Assembly: GCF_009733535.1 (NCBI RefSeq)
Contig: NZ_SMMI01000004.1
Location: 310,001 to 374,000 of the forward strand
DNA from: Sphingobacterium endophyticum
Lineage (GTDB): Bacteria > Bacteroidota > Bacteroidia > Sphingobacteriales > Sphingobacteriaceae
Length of the DNA: 64,000 nt
Direction: 5' to 3'
Numbering within the stretch: the stretch's first letter is position 1; each line of letters opens with the position of its first letter. The notes beneath the pieces are model-generated. The model was not told where the DNA came from and searched no databases. It saw only the letters and a program-made list of their open reading frames with translations. Shown one piece after another: positions 1 to 8,161 of this stretch. The position numbers and the translations under genes were made by a program.

Positions 1-521
1 ATTTTTATCCATCAATTTTGCAAAAGAAATCTTTGGACATGAATCTGCATATGCAAAATTTCTAGCATGAGAAAGAGCGGTAAAATTCACCCAAGGAAGT
101 GCTGAACAATGTACCTCATTGATTTTTGCCCCAGTCAAATCTAACCCTTTTGAATTTAAAACTTTATCTATAGCAAGTTTTGCCCCATGCAAAAACTCCG
201 ATTCATGCACATTGTAATCAATATATGAAAATCCAAACGTCTCATCGGACCTTAATACCGTTGTAGATATTACAACTTCATCATAGAGGTAGACTTTACC
301 TTCATCGATCCTCAATCTAAAATTCTCGATTTCGTTCATCGCCTTCAATGATCTGAATAAATAGTACAGAAAGAAGGAAGTAGACTTTTTCTTTGCTTGC
401 TGGTAGGCAATGGTCATATCTACTTCAAAAGTAACACCATGAAATGGTTCTGTAAATTTTGAAAAGAACTCAAAATGCTCTCTTCTTGTCCATTTTTCTA
501 AATCTATTTCCTTTCTCATCC
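1..521 (-). CDS. Chloramphenicol acetyltransferase-like (CatA family) protein, C-terminus cut by window edge
   Basis: Reading leftward from the ATG at 521 gives an open frame of 173 codons to the window edge, beginning MRKEIDLEKWTRREHFEFF. The WxRxxHFEFF opening, the FEVDMTIAY strand, the YLFRSLKAMNEIENFRLR helix and the CSALPWVNFTAL segment follow the CatA-type acetyltransferase trimer fold. The family transfers acetyl from acetyl-CoA to a hydroxyl group. The catalytic HHAVCDG-type histidine lies beyond the edge, so activity cannot be judged. Chromosomal homologues in Bacteroidota are not always resistance enzymes; the substrate is unknown. It is divergent from the dipeptidase gene at 815. 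Confidence 0.82.
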
Positions 522-814
522 TTCATTTAAATAATTAAATCAGTTCCTAACAGTATTCATTGAATACATAGTTATGAATTCTTTTAAAGATAGGCCTTCG
601 AAAGACAATTTGAAAGCACATTTCTAAAAATTATCCAAACCCATACCATCGATATTACCCTATTATTCTTTAGCAACTTTTGTTATATTCAAATCAAAAT
701 TGAATAAATAAAATTATTTGATTGGGCGACTAACCTAATAATAAAGGATTAACTTAACACTAGATAGCCACTATACATTATTATGCTTTATGCTAATACC
801 TATAATCAAGTACG
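522..814. other. Divergent intergenic region
   Basis: AT-rich spacer between the leftward CAT-like gene and the rightward dipeptidase. It must hold both promoters. No clear TAnnTTTG element, hairpin or small ORF stood out. Confidence 0.4.
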
Positions 815-1498
815 ATGACTAAAAATATTTTTCTGAATAAAGCTTTTATATGTCTTATTTTTCTGATGTCATGTTCTCTACAGAAGGATATCCCAGCTTC
901 CTTTGTCAATTTAAAAAAGCTTATTCCCAACATAGAAATTGACCTTCGTTATCATGGAAACCACAATTTTCTGGGAAAACCCGTAACCGGCTATGAATCC
1001 GACAATGTTTATATTAGCAAAGAAGCAGCTACAGCAATGCTGGCAATACAAAAAGAACTTAATAGTAAGGGATTGGGGATTAAAGTGTTTGACGCTTATA
1101 GACCTCAAAAGGCGGTAAATAACTTTAAAGAATGGGCATTGGACATTGCGGACACTTTGGCAAAACAAGAGTTCTATCCAAATGTAGACAAAAGAGATTT
1201 ATTTAAGCTTGGATATATTGCAGAGAAATCTGGTCATAGCCGAGGCAGCACGATCGACCTAACACTAATCAAACTAGCTGACAAAACCGAACTCGACATG
1301 GGAACTGGTTTTGATTACTTTGGGGAACCTTCTCATCATGATTATAAAAATCTTACAGAAGAACAAAAGAACAACCGCAAGTTATTACGCAACATCATGG
1401 AAAAATATGGTTTCAAAGCCATCGAAGAAGAATGGTGGCATTACACTTTAAAAAATGAACCCTTCAAGGAAAAATACTTCGATTTTAACGTGAAGTAA
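815..1498 (+). CDS. VanX-type D-alanyl-D-alanine dipeptidase (peptidase M15D), probable lipoprotein
   Basis: 227 residues. The N-terminus has a hydrophobic stretch ending in a lipobox-like LMSC at about residues 17-20, so the enzyme is probably a periplasmic-side lipoprotein. The M15D zinc site is visible: SGHSRGSTIDLTL supplies His and Asp ligands, and EEWWHYTL near the C-terminus supplies the catalytic Glu and third ligand His. VDKRDLF and the FDAYRP motif also fit VanX/DdpX. The family cleaves D-Ala-D-Ala, usually for peptidoglycan recycling when no van cluster is present; none is seen here. The ATG at 815 gives a complete signal peptide. It is monocistronic and convergent with dnaB. Confidence 0.88.
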   Translation: MTKNIFLNKAFICLIFLMSCSLQKDIPASFVNLKKLIPNIEIDLRYHGNHNFLGKPVTGYESDNVYISKEAATAMLAIQKELNSKGLGIKVFDAYRPQKAVNNFKEWALDIADTLAKQEFYPNVDKRDLFKLGYIAEKSGHSRGSTIDLTLIKLADKTELDMGTGFDYFGEPSHHDYKNLTEEQKNNRKLLRNIMEKYGFKAIEEEWWHYTLKNEPFKEKYFDFNVK

Positions 1499-1540
1499 TA
1501 AATATATAATTGGCGCAAATCTTATTATTTGACCTAAAAC

Positions 1541-1575
1541 ACAAAAAAGCGGACAAATGTCCGCTATATCTTTTT
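1541..1575. terminator. Bidirectional terminator between dipeptidase gene and dnaB
   Basis: Perfect 7-bp stem AGCGGAC / GTCCGCT with an AAAT loop (1548-1565). On the minus strand it is followed by six T, ideal for ending dnaB transcripts; on the plus strand by ATATCTTTTT. Confidence 0.8.
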
Positions 1576-1580
1576 CTCTT

Positions 1581-1664
1581 ATGTCTTATGTCTTTAGTCT
1601 AACTACTAACTACTAACTACTAACTACTAACTACTAACTACTAACTACTTTCTACTCATTACCA
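1581..1664. repeat. Phased heptamer repeat tract downstream of dnaB
   Basis: The core is seven perfect copies of TAACTAC (1600-1648). Read from 1581, the heptad register continues through ATGTCTT, ATGTCTT, TAGTCTA, then ACTACTA units and degenerate ones (ACTACTT, TCTACTC, ATTACCA) right up to the dnaB stop codon at 1665-1667: twelve heptads in phase. It would be transcribed as the dnaB 3' untranslated region, before the terminator at 1548-1565. A related tract sits at the end of pgk (49112-49138). Confidence 0.9.
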
Positions 1665-3263
1665 TTAAAACGGCGCATCATCCGGCATATCATTCATTCT
1701 AGATGGCATTGTTATTCCACCGCCAAAATCACCGAAACTTCCGGAAGGTTGGATGGCATTGCCCATTCCAGAACCAAAGTCTTTGAAACCACCTGAATCT
1801 GCTCCCATTCCAGAGAAATCATCCTCCAAATCCACAAATTTTACATATTTTCCTACGAATCGTAGTGGAACAATACCAGTTTCCCCATTACGGTGCTTAG
1901 CAATAATAACCTCACCTACCCCAACGGTTGATCTACCTTCTTCATCCTCCAACAATCCATAGTATTCAGGACGGTATAAGAAAAGTACCATATCGGCATC
2001 CTGCTCAATAGATCCGGATTCACGTAAGTCGGAAAGCATCGGGCGTTTACTGTTACCAGGTCTGGATTCAACTGCACGGCTTAACTGCGATAAGGCTAGA
2101 ACTGGGATGTTCAATTCCTTAGCCACGGATTTCAATGCACGTGAAATACTACCAATTTCTTGTTCACGGTTTCCTCCTCCACCTTTGCCATCACCTTTAC
2201 CATGCATTAACTGTAAATAATCGACAATCACCATCTGAATATCGTATTGTGCTTTTAAGCGGCGACATTTAGCGCGGAATTCAAATACATTTAATGCTGG
2301 GGTATCGTCAATAATTAAGGGAGCTTCAGTCAATCGGCCAATTCTGGAGTGCAATTGTTGCCATTCGTGGTCTGCTAAATTACCTTTTTTAAGTTTTTCT
2401 TGTTCGATTTCAGTTTCCCCTGCTATCAAACGATTAACTAACTGTACTGAGGACATCTCCAAAGAGAATACAGCAACTGGTTTATCATGATCCACAGCAG
2501 CATTACGTGCTACAGATAATACAAATGCTGTTTTCCCCATTGCTGGACGTGCTGCAATGATTACTAAATCAGATGGTTGCCAACCGGAGGTCATTCTGTC
2601 CAATGCTGTTAATCCGGAAGGAATACCTGTAAGTCCGTCAGTCTTATCACGCAGTAATTCTAATGATGAGATCGCTTCTCGCATGATATCATCCATCTTC
2701 CTAGAATCTCTTCTTAGGTTATTTTGTGCAATATCAAAAAGTGATTTTTCAGCATGATCCAGCAAATCAAAAATATCAGATGTTTCATCGTAGGATGAAT
2801 TGATAATTTCAGTAGAAACTTTAATCAGTTCACGTTGAATATATTTTTGGGATATGATACGAGCGTGGTATTCAATATTAGCAGCAGAAACTACCCTATC
2901 GGTTAATTGGGTAATATAATATGCTCCACCTACCATTTCCAGGGCTCCCATTTGACGAAGCTCAGCAACAACCGTTAAGATATCGATTGGTGAAGTTTTT
3001 TGGAAAAGGTTATAAATCGATTGAAAGATTTTCTGATGAGCTTCTTTATAGAACGAATCAGGCTTTAGGATATCAATAACCTCGCTTAGTGCATTTTTCT
3101 CCAACATTAAAGCACCTAAAACAGCCTCTTCTAAGTCCAAAGCTTGAGGAGGGAGCTTTCCTAGTCCAGAGACTAAGTTGTTTAAGCTCGTTCTTTTTTT
3201 ATTGAAATTTGCGCGGCTAGGTTGACCTGACCCACTACTATTAAATTCGTTTTCTAAAGACAT
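1665..3263 (-). CDS. dnaB: Replicative DNA helicase DnaB
   Basis: 532 residues. The N-terminal domain (about 36-140, starting LPPQALDLEEAVLGALML) binds primase and neighbouring subunits. The RecA-like helicase domain carries Walker A ARPAMGKTAF at about 238-247, Walker B-like VIVDYLQLM, and the DnaB4 LSQLSR...RPMLSDLRESGSIEQDAD region. The last 50 residues are a Gly/Ser/Phe-rich, probably disordered tail ending in acidic MPDDAPF, which resembles SSB tail tips. It unwinds DNA ahead of the replisome as a hexamer. It stands alone with its own -7 element at 3314-3321, a heptamer repeat in its 3' region and a strong terminator. No intein or truncation is seen. Confidence 0.98.
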   Translation of the reverse strand: MSLENEFNSSGSGQPSRANFNKKRTSLNNLVSGLGKLPPQALDLEEAVLGALMLEKNALSEVIDILKPDSFYKEAHQKIFQSIYNLFQKTSPIDILTVVAELRQMGALEMVGGAYYITQLTDRVVSAANIEYHARIISQKYIQRELIKVSTEIINSSYDETSDIFDLLDHAEKSLFDIAQNNLRRDSRKMDDIMREAISSLELLRDKTDGLTGIPSGLTALDRMTSGWQPSDLVIIAARPAMGKTAFVLSVARNAAVDHDKPVAVFSLEMSSVQLVNRLIAGETEIEQEKLKKGNLADHEWQQLHSRIGRLTEAPLIIDDTPALNVFEFRAKCRRLKAQYDIQMVIVDYLQLMHGKGDGKGGGGNREQEIGSISRALKSVAKELNIPVLALSQLSRAVESRPGNSKRPMLSDLRESGSIEQDADMVLFLYRPEYYGLLEDEEGRSTVGVGEVIIAKHRNGETGIVPLRFVGKYVKFVDLEDDFSGMGADSGGFKDFGSGMGNAIQPSGSFGDFGGGITMPSRMNDMPDDAPF

Positions 3264-3313
3264 ACTATAAAATATTTCTCGGCTTGATTTTCCTGTTTTC
3301 GACGATAGGGTAA

Positions 3314-3321
3314 CAAATGTA
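3314..3321 (-). promoter_or_regulatory. Candidate -7 element of dnaB promoter
   Basis: On the minus strand the sequence reads TACATTTG, a perfect TAnnTTTG match, about 50 nt before the dnaB start. The nearest TTG -33 candidate is 25 bp upstream, slightly too far, so only the -7 box is claimed. Confidence 0.45.
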
Positions 3322-3350
3322 ATAAAAATAAAAGACGGCCTATCATCAAG

Positions 3351-3513
3351 TTATAAACAGTTAAAAATAGGTGCTCCAACAATCATGCAATAGCAGTTGT
3401 AAAACAGGGACTAATAATTCACATTGAATGTGAACAAACTGTTAATAACTAAATTTACGCATTATAAATCAGTATTTTAATGTGTTGTGGATAAGATTGA
3501 GCGCTGTGAATAA
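3351..3513. other. Cluster of DnaA-box-like 9-mers
   Basis: TGTGGATAA at 3486-3494 is the exact complement of the TTATCCACA DnaA box. TGTGAATAA at 3505-3513 is one mismatch away in the same orientation, 19 bp further on. Weaker relatives (two mismatches) are TTATAAACA at 3351, TGTGAACAA at 3429 and TGTTAATAA at 3440. This may be a DnaA-binding region near dnaB, or part of an origin; the sequence alone does not decide. Confidence 0.4.
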
Positions 3514-3652
3514 CCTACCCGATGAGGAATTTAGACGGTCAGATTTACCTCATCTTCCCTGTTATATTCATAGTCAAGCAGTTAACATCCTTCATGTGTT
3601 CTTAAGGTTCATAAGGTCTACTGAAAAGTCAAAAAAATCTTTGCAATTGTTG

Positions 3653-3660
3653 TATCTTTG
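3653..3660 (+). promoter_or_regulatory. Candidate -7 element for the SDR-YqeY-ElaA run
   Basis: TATCTTTG, a perfect match to TAnnTTTG, about 90 nt before the SDR start codon. No well-spaced -33 TTG is visible. Confidence 0.4.
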
Positions 3661-3749
3661 TTCTATATATCAAATAATTCATCTACTAAAATTCTAACTT
3701 CTAAATTGTAAGGATGTAGCATGATTTGAGAAAAATAAAAACATATAAA

Positions 3750-4511
3750 ATGAGGACAGTTTTAATCACAGGAGCAAGCTCGGGTATAGGCGAAGCTTGT
3801 GCATTGGAATTGGCAAAAGAGAACAAATATCGTTTTTTGTTATGTGCCAGGAGAGTTGAGAAACTTGAAGAATTAATCCAAAGGATCAAAACTATAAATC
3901 CAAACATTGAAACCCATAGTTTTAAATTGGATGTACGGATTTCTGAAGAAGTAGAAAGAACCCTATCCAATTTACCGGAAGAATGGAAAGAGATTGACAT
4001 CCTGATTAATAATGCTGGTTTAAGCCAAGGACTTGATTCGATCCAAGACGGTCAAATTGGTGATTGGGACAGGATGATTGACACGAATGTTAAGGGGCTA
4101 TTGTATGTCAGCAAACAAGTAATTCCAATGATGGAAGGAAGTGAACAGCCACATATCATCAATTTGGGATCCATAGCAGGAAAAGAGGTCTATCCGAATG
4201 GGAATGTTTATTGTGCGACGAAACACGCAGTCGATGCTTTGACGAAAGCTATGCGTATTGATTTGCTCTCCAAAGGAATTAAAGTAACGAGTATTGATCC
4301 CGGGATGGTTGAAACGGAGTTTTCTGAAGTCAGATTCCACGGCGATAAAGAAAGGGCAAAAAGTGTTTACCAAGGATTGACTCCATTAACAGGACAAGAT
4401 ATCGCCGAAATCATTTCTTTTGTGCTTTCAAGGCCAAAACATGTTAACATCAATGACCTGTTAGTTATGCCCACAGCTCAAGCAAACGGAACATTAGTAA
4501 TAAGAAAATAA
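3750..4511 (+). CDS. SDR family NAD(P)-dependent oxidoreductase (YdfG-like)
   Basis: 253 residues from the ATG at 3750. A TTG at 3726 would add eight residues but places MRTVLITGASSGIG off the N-terminus, so the ATG is preferred. Classical short-chain dehydrogenase: TGASSGIG nucleotide-binding loop, CARR basic residues suggesting NADP preference, NNAG, catalytic Ser in LGSIAG and YCATK catalytic Tyr/Lys. PGMVETEFS follows the family. The nearest match by eye is the YdfG 3-hydroxy-acid/serine dehydrogenase group; the substrate is unproven. Closely followed by a YqeY gene (10-nt gap) and elaA, probably one operon. Confidence 0.88.
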   Translation: MRTVLITGASSGIGEACALELAKENKYRFLLCARRVEKLEELIQRIKTINPNIETHSFKLDVRISEEVERTLSNLPEEWKEIDILINNAGLSQGLDSIQDGQIGDWDRMIDTNVKGLLYVSKQVIPMMEGSEQPHIINLGSIAGKEVYPNGNVYCATKHAVDALTKAMRIDLLSKGIKVTSIDPGMVETEFSEVRFHGDKERAKSVYQGLTPLTGQDIAEIISFVLSRPKHVNINDLLVMPTAQANGTLVIRK

Positions 4512-4521
4512 AAAATAGATT

Positions 4522-4971
4522 ATGTCATTAGAAGCAAAAATCAACCAAGATATTAAGGCGGCAATGATCGCTAAAGACAATGTGAGATTACGTGGATTGC
4601 GCGCCATTAAAGCAGCAATCTTATTAGCAAATACAGAGAAAGGCCATGCAGAACAATTAACTGAAGAAGGCGAAATCAAGGTATTGCAAAAACTTGTTAA
4701 ACAGCGCAAAGAATCTGCAGAGATCTACCAACAACAGGACAGAAAGGACTTGTACACCATAGAGATTGAAGAAATGGAAGTTATTGAGGAATTTTTACCG
4801 AAACAACTCGACCGTGAGGCTATAGAAGATGTGGTTAAAGGAATCATTGCTGAAACTGGCGCATCTTCCATTAAAGACATGGGAAAGGTGATGGGTGCAG
4901 CAAACCAAAAATTAGCTGGTCAAGCTGACGGTAGGACCATTTCTGAAGTTGTAAAATCACTCCTTAGCTAA
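4522..4971 (+). CDS. GatB/YqeY domain-containing protein
   Basis: 149 residues, the usual length of free-standing YqeY proteins. The start MSLEAKINQDIKAAMIAKD, the middle VLQKLVKQRKESAEIYQQ and the C-terminal MGKVMGAANQKLAGQADG are typical. It is related to the tRNA-binding tail of the GatB amidotransferase subunit, but the role of the stand-alone protein is not established; a tRNA-related role is inferred from the family. Middle gene of the run, 6 nt before elaA. Confidence 0.9.
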   Translation: MSLEAKINQDIKAAMIAKDNVRLRGLRAIKAAILLANTEKGHAEQLTEEGEIKVLQKLVKQRKESAEIYQQQDRKDLYTIEIEEMEVIEEFLPKQLDREAIEDVVKGIIAETGASSIKDMGKVMGAANQKLAGQADGRTISEVVKSLLS

Positions 4972-4977
4972 ACAGAA

Positions 4978-5421
4978 ATGGAATGGAGGATTAAATCTTT
5001 TTCAGAATTAAGTTCTCTTGAACTGTATAAAATATTACAACTAAGGATCAATGTCTTTATGTTGGAACAGGATTGTTTATATCCCGAATGCGACAATAAA
5101 GATTTACAAGGCAAGCATCTATTTGCGATGGAAGGTAAGGAATGTATTGCCTATGCGCGATTATTGCCGCCTAATGTTTCTTATCCCAATTGCAGTTCTA
5201 TTGGGAGGGTCGTAGTCCATGCTGGATTTAGGCAGCATCAATATGGTCAGGAACTCATGAATCGCGCAATTAATGCATTAAGGAATGAATTTCCAGGAAT
5301 TCCCATTAGGATTAGCGCACAGGAATACCTTAAGAAGTTCTATACCGAATTAGGATTTAAGGTCGAAAGTGATGTTTATTTAGAAGATAACATCCCCCAT
5401 TTGGAAATGGCTTTATATTAA
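4978..5421 (+). CDS. elaA: ElaA-like GNAT family N-acetyltransferase
   Basis: 147 residues, matching ElaA length. MEWRIKSFSELSSLELYKIL and the LRINVFMLEQDCLYPECD segment are characteristic of the ElaA subgroup. The acetyl-CoA loop is the IGRVVVHAGFRQHQYGQEL region (V-x-x-x-x-R-x-x-x-x-G-x pattern). A small acetyltransferase with no assigned substrate. Six nt after the YqeY stop; last gene of the run, followed by a strong hairpin. Confidence 0.88.
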   Translation: MEWRIKSFSELSSLELYKILQLRINVFMLEQDCLYPECDNKDLQGKHLFAMEGKECIAYARLLPPNVSYPNCSSIGRVVVHAGFRQHQYGQELMNRAINALRNEFPGIPIRISAQEYLKKFYTELGFKVESDVYLEDNIPHLEMALY

Positions 5422-5465
5422 AAGAATAGGCTGTATCATAACGAGTTGATACAGCCTATTCTTTT
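5420..5465. terminator. Bidirectional terminator between elaA and glsB
   Basis: A perfect 19-bp stem running from AAAAGAATAGG to CCTATTCTTTT with an 8-nt loop. It serves two convergent transcripts, with U-tracts on both strands. Confidence 0.9.
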
Positions 5466-5478
5466 ATTATCTTTTTGA

Positions 5479-6444
5479 TTATCTAGCTTTTACAGGTCTT
5501 TCCCCATAATTTCTGTCTCTTTCAAAAGTAGACATATGCCTTTCTTTTTTAGCAGGATAAATATCATCCAATGTAATCATAATCCCTGTTTCCTCTACTT
5601 CTCCAAATTCATTATTTCTGGCAGTTCCAAAAACACGCATGGTTGGTGAAAGGTTCATATAAGTATTGATCAGAGGAGGGATATTTTCATTTAATTCTCT
5701 AATTCTTGTATTTAATACTTTATACCCTTCTTTATAATCTAATCCATCGAATATACCTTCATATTTCGAGATATCGGTCTTATAACCTAGGTATAAATCG
5801 TCAACTGGTTGAACTAACCCATCAGGATCAGGGAAATAGTGATTCATAAAATAAATTAATAAATCCCTTGCTACTTCATTGTATTGGGGATACATGGTTA
5901 CTTTACCAAAAAGGTATTTTACATCCGCATTCATAAGAACGATAGCTCCAAGTCCATCCCAAAGATTGTCTAAAGAAAAAATACCTTTTCTATTATCTAT
6001 TGCAGGTTGATATTTAGGTTGTACCCATGAACGACCTAACTCAATGGTATATGGAAGGAAATCTTTTTTGAATTTTTCAGAAAAGTTGAAATAATGGGCG
6101 GTAGAAAGGTGAAGTTCACCATCTTCAGCTGCTGCATCATCGCATTTGATAACGCGGTAACCAGCAATTATTTCTTCATCTTCAGGATTCCAAGCGATTA
6201 ATTGGTCGTAATTATGTTCGGAGGTATCATTTTCATCGATATCTAATGGCAATCCAGTACCACCGCCAGCACCCCTAAACGTTAGCTCCCTTAATCTACC
6301 AATCTCGCGCATGATATGAGGTGCGGTATGATAATTTACCAAGTAAACTTCATTGTTTCCATTATTAGTATAACGCACAAAAGCTTCTTTGGTAAGTTCT
6401 TGTTTAATTAGATCTCTATCTACCGGTTGTATTATTTCTTGCAT
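5479..6444 (-). CDS. glsB: GNAT/hemolysin-type N-acyltransferase, probable glycine-lipid synthase GlsB (OlsB-like)
   Basis: 321 residues. The core YLVNYHTAPHIMREIGRLRE, LTFRGAGGGTGLPLDID, YDQLIAWNPEDEEIIAGYR and ELGRSWVQPKYQ blocks are those of the acyl-ACP-dependent OlsB-like GNAT domain used for N-acylation of amino acids. In Bacteroides and relatives the paired genes glsB and glsA make N-acyloxyacyl glycine lipids: GlsB attaches a 3-hydroxy acyl chain to the amine of glycine and GlsA esterifies the hydroxyl. Here the partner lies 3 nt upstream, which strongly supports the assignment. Specificity for glycine rather than another amino acid is inferred. The C-terminal 40 residues (ATG-distal, basic) are less conserved. 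Confidence 0.72.
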   Translation of the reverse strand: MQEIIQPVDRDLIKQELTKEAFVRYTNNGNNEVYLVNYHTAPHIMREIGRLRELTFRGAGGGTGLPLDIDENDTSEHNYDQLIAWNPEDEEIIAGYRVIKCDDAAAEDGELHLSTAHYFNFSEKFKKDFLPYTIELGRSWVQPKYQPAIDNRKGIFSLDNLWDGLGAIVLMNADVKYLFGKVTMYPQYNEVARDLLIYFMNHYFPDPDGLVQPVDDLYLGYKTDISKYEGIFDGLDYKEGYKVLNTRIRELNENIPPLINTYMNLSPTMRVFGTARNNEFGEVEETGIMITLDDIYPAKKERHMSTFERDRNYGERPVKAR

Positions 6445-6447
6445 AAA

Positions 6448-7293
6448 TTATTTTTTACCATCGGCCATGGCATAAACGACTTTTTTTACTTCAGCTGCCC
6501 ATTGACGTTCATTTTTACTCGTGTCAAAATGGGTATAAGGGATCTTCTCTCCTATCCTGATGGTAATATCCTTTCCTCTTTGGGCAAACATCTCATCAGG
6601 TAAATATAACATTTCAATATTTGCTTTTAAACCTAAATTATTTCTTAATCTGGCAAGATTATAAAAGAAATTTGAATTTCTGCCTTCAATATATACAGGA
6701 ACAATATCTTTCTTATACTTTTTAGCTTTACTAATAAAGCTTTTTTTCCATTCCAAATCAACGATTTCTCCTTTTATTTTTCGGGAAACGAGTCCAGCGG
6801 GAAAAACCAGCAAGGCATGATCAGAGGCATAGGCATTTTCTATGGCAGCAATTCCAGATTTGCTTTGTCCTCCTACCTTATTAACAGGAACGAATAAAGG
6901 TTCTAGGTTACGGATATTCATCAAAATATCGTTGACCAAGAATTTCACATCTCTTCTATATTTTCCAATGGCTTGCATAAATGCAACGCCATCCAATCCA
7001 CCAAGGGGATGGTTGGAAGCAAAAATCACACTTTCATCTAAAGGAATATTCTCAGCCCCTTCCAAATGTACATTTACCTTGAGTTCTTTCAATAATGAAT
7101 CTACGAAATCCAAACCCATATCATCATGATAAGTCGTCATGATGTAGTTTATTTCATCTTCGTGGATGGTTCTTTCTAAGTAACTCACTAATGGCTTGGG
7201 TATCCATTTGGCTAAACCTGGACTTTTCTTTCTTATAACTTCCTTTATTTCAATAAACTTCTCTTGCTCTTGTAAGCCCATAGACAATGACAC
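6448..7293 (-). CDS. glsA: PlsC-like lysophospholipid acyltransferase, probable glycine-lipid O-acyltransferase GlsA
   Basis: 281 residues. The acyltransferase core shows SNHPLGGLDG at about residues 93-102 (the catalytic His/Asp pair has five residues between, rather than the four of canonical HX4D), then LEPLFVPVNKVGG and the FPAGLVSR block that corresponds to the phosphate- or substrate-binding FPEG motif. It lacks membrane-spanning signals but should be membrane-peripheral. It is the first gene of a two-gene operon with the GNAT acyltransferase 3 nt downstream, the arrangement expected for glycine-lipid synthesis. A general 1-acylglycerol-3-phosphate acyltransferase is the alternative. 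Confidence 0.68.
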   Translation of the reverse strand: MSLSMGLQEQEKFIEIKEVIRKKSPGLAKWIPKPLVSYLERTIHEDEINYIMTTYHDDMGLDFVDSLLKELKVNVHLEGAENIPLDESVIFASNHPLGGLDGVAFMQAIGKYRRDVKFLVNDILMNIRNLEPLFVPVNKVGGQSKSGIAAIENAYASDHALLVFPAGLVSRKIKGEIVDLEWKKSFISKAKKYKKDIVPVYIEGRNSNFFYNLARLRNNLGLKANIEMLYLPDEMFAQRGKDITIRIGEKIPYTHFDTSKNERQWAAEVKKVVYAMADGKK

Positions 7294-7456
7294 GCTTTAT
7301 AAAGTTGTGTAAAATTACATAATTAGTTTTAACCTGAGTAATAACATCTTTTATTTATCTGAAATTAATATTTTCGTTACCTTAGCGATAAAAGCATATT
7401 TAAACAAAAATTAAACGTTTTTAGTTTATTGTAGTTTAATAAATAAAAAAGGAACC

Positions 7457-8119
7457 ATGTATATCGGTGAAAACATATCTACGCTTTATTCCGAAGTTCG
7501 TCCGAACGATACGGTTGCTTTTGCTTTAGATAAAATCAATGAGCTTCACTTCCATCAGCTGCCCGTTGTCAAAGGCAAGGAATATCTTGGACTCATAACG
7601 GAAGAGGACCTGTTGTCTTCTGAAGATGAAGATACCCTAATTAAGGAGTTAAAATTAAATTTTCCTTTCATTTATCTTTACGATTATCAACATATTTATG
7701 ATGCGCTTCAATATCTTGAAACTTATCAATTCGATTTATTGCCTATTGTCAATAAACAAAAAGAATATGTGGGAGTAATCACGCAAATGGATTTATTGAA
7801 AGCGGTAAATCAAACAATATCTAATCAGGATAAAGGGGCGATCATTGTTTTGGAAATGGAAGATCGTGATAACAGTTTGACACATGTTGCACACATCATC
7901 GAGTCTGAGAATACCAAAATATTAAGTACTGGTATTCGACCAATAGAAAATTCAACTAAAGTTGAATTGACAATCAAGGTCAATAAAAACAATATATCCT
8001 CTGTATTGGCTTCTCTTTGGAGACATGACTATGTGGTGAAAGCGTCCTTCAATGACGGTTCGGACCAAAACGACATTCAAGAGCGATATAACCTTTTGAT
8101 GAACTATTTGAATATATAA
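7457..8119 (+). CDS. CBS-domain pair protein
   Basis: 220 residues. Two CBS motifs occupy about residues 1-60 and 70-130 (HFHQLPVVKGKEYLGLITEEDLL and FDLLPIVNKQKEYVGVITQMDLL are the repeated cores, cut here below the full unit). The C-terminal 80 residues look like an ACT-like fold (VLEMEDRDNSLTHVAHIIES). Such proteins sense adenosyl ligands; the partner is unknown. The gene precedes nadK by 42 nt, a conserved neighbourhood in Bacteroidota, which hints at a link with NAD(P) or envelope supply but proves none. Confidence 0.85.
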   Translation: MYIGENISTLYSEVRPNDTVAFALDKINELHFHQLPVVKGKEYLGLITEEDLLSSEDEDTLIKELKLNFPFIYLYDYQHIYDALQYLETYQFDLLPIVNKQKEYVGVITQMDLLKAVNQTISNQDKGAIIVLEMEDRDNSLTHVAHIIESENTKILSTGIRPIENSTKVELTIKVNKNNISSVLASLWRHDYVVKASFNDGSDQNDIQERYNLLMNYLNI

Positions 8120-8141
8120 TTCTTAGAATTTCTCATCTTTG
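8107..8141 (+). promoter_or_regulatory. Weak promoter candidate for nadK
   Basis: TTTG at 8107-8110, a 23-nt spacer, then CATCTTTG at 8134-8141, one mismatch from TAnnTTTG. The start codon is 20 nt further on. It begins inside the end of the CBS gene. Confidence 0.3.
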
Positions 8142-8161
8142 CGCAAAACATTAAAATAAGC

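Larger units (their letters stand above)
3264..3749. other. Intergenic region between dnaB and SDR gene, with DnaA-box-like sites
   Basis: 486 bp of divergent spacer holding the dnaB and SDR promoter elements and a cluster of DnaA-box-like 9-mers (listed separately). An ORF of 71 codons at 3482-3697 is not supported by any recognisable motif and is taken as chance. Confidence 0.5.

Noticed and set aside
1600-1648. Heptamer array as a CRISPR or phase-variable coding repeat
   Set aside because: Units are 7 bp with no spacers, and lie after the dnaB stop codon, so neither a CRISPR nor a coding repeat.
3482-3697. 71-codon ORF between dnaB and the SDR gene
   Set aside because: It overlaps the DnaA-box cluster and the SDR promoter candidate, has no signal peptide or motif, and its composition is not protein-like.
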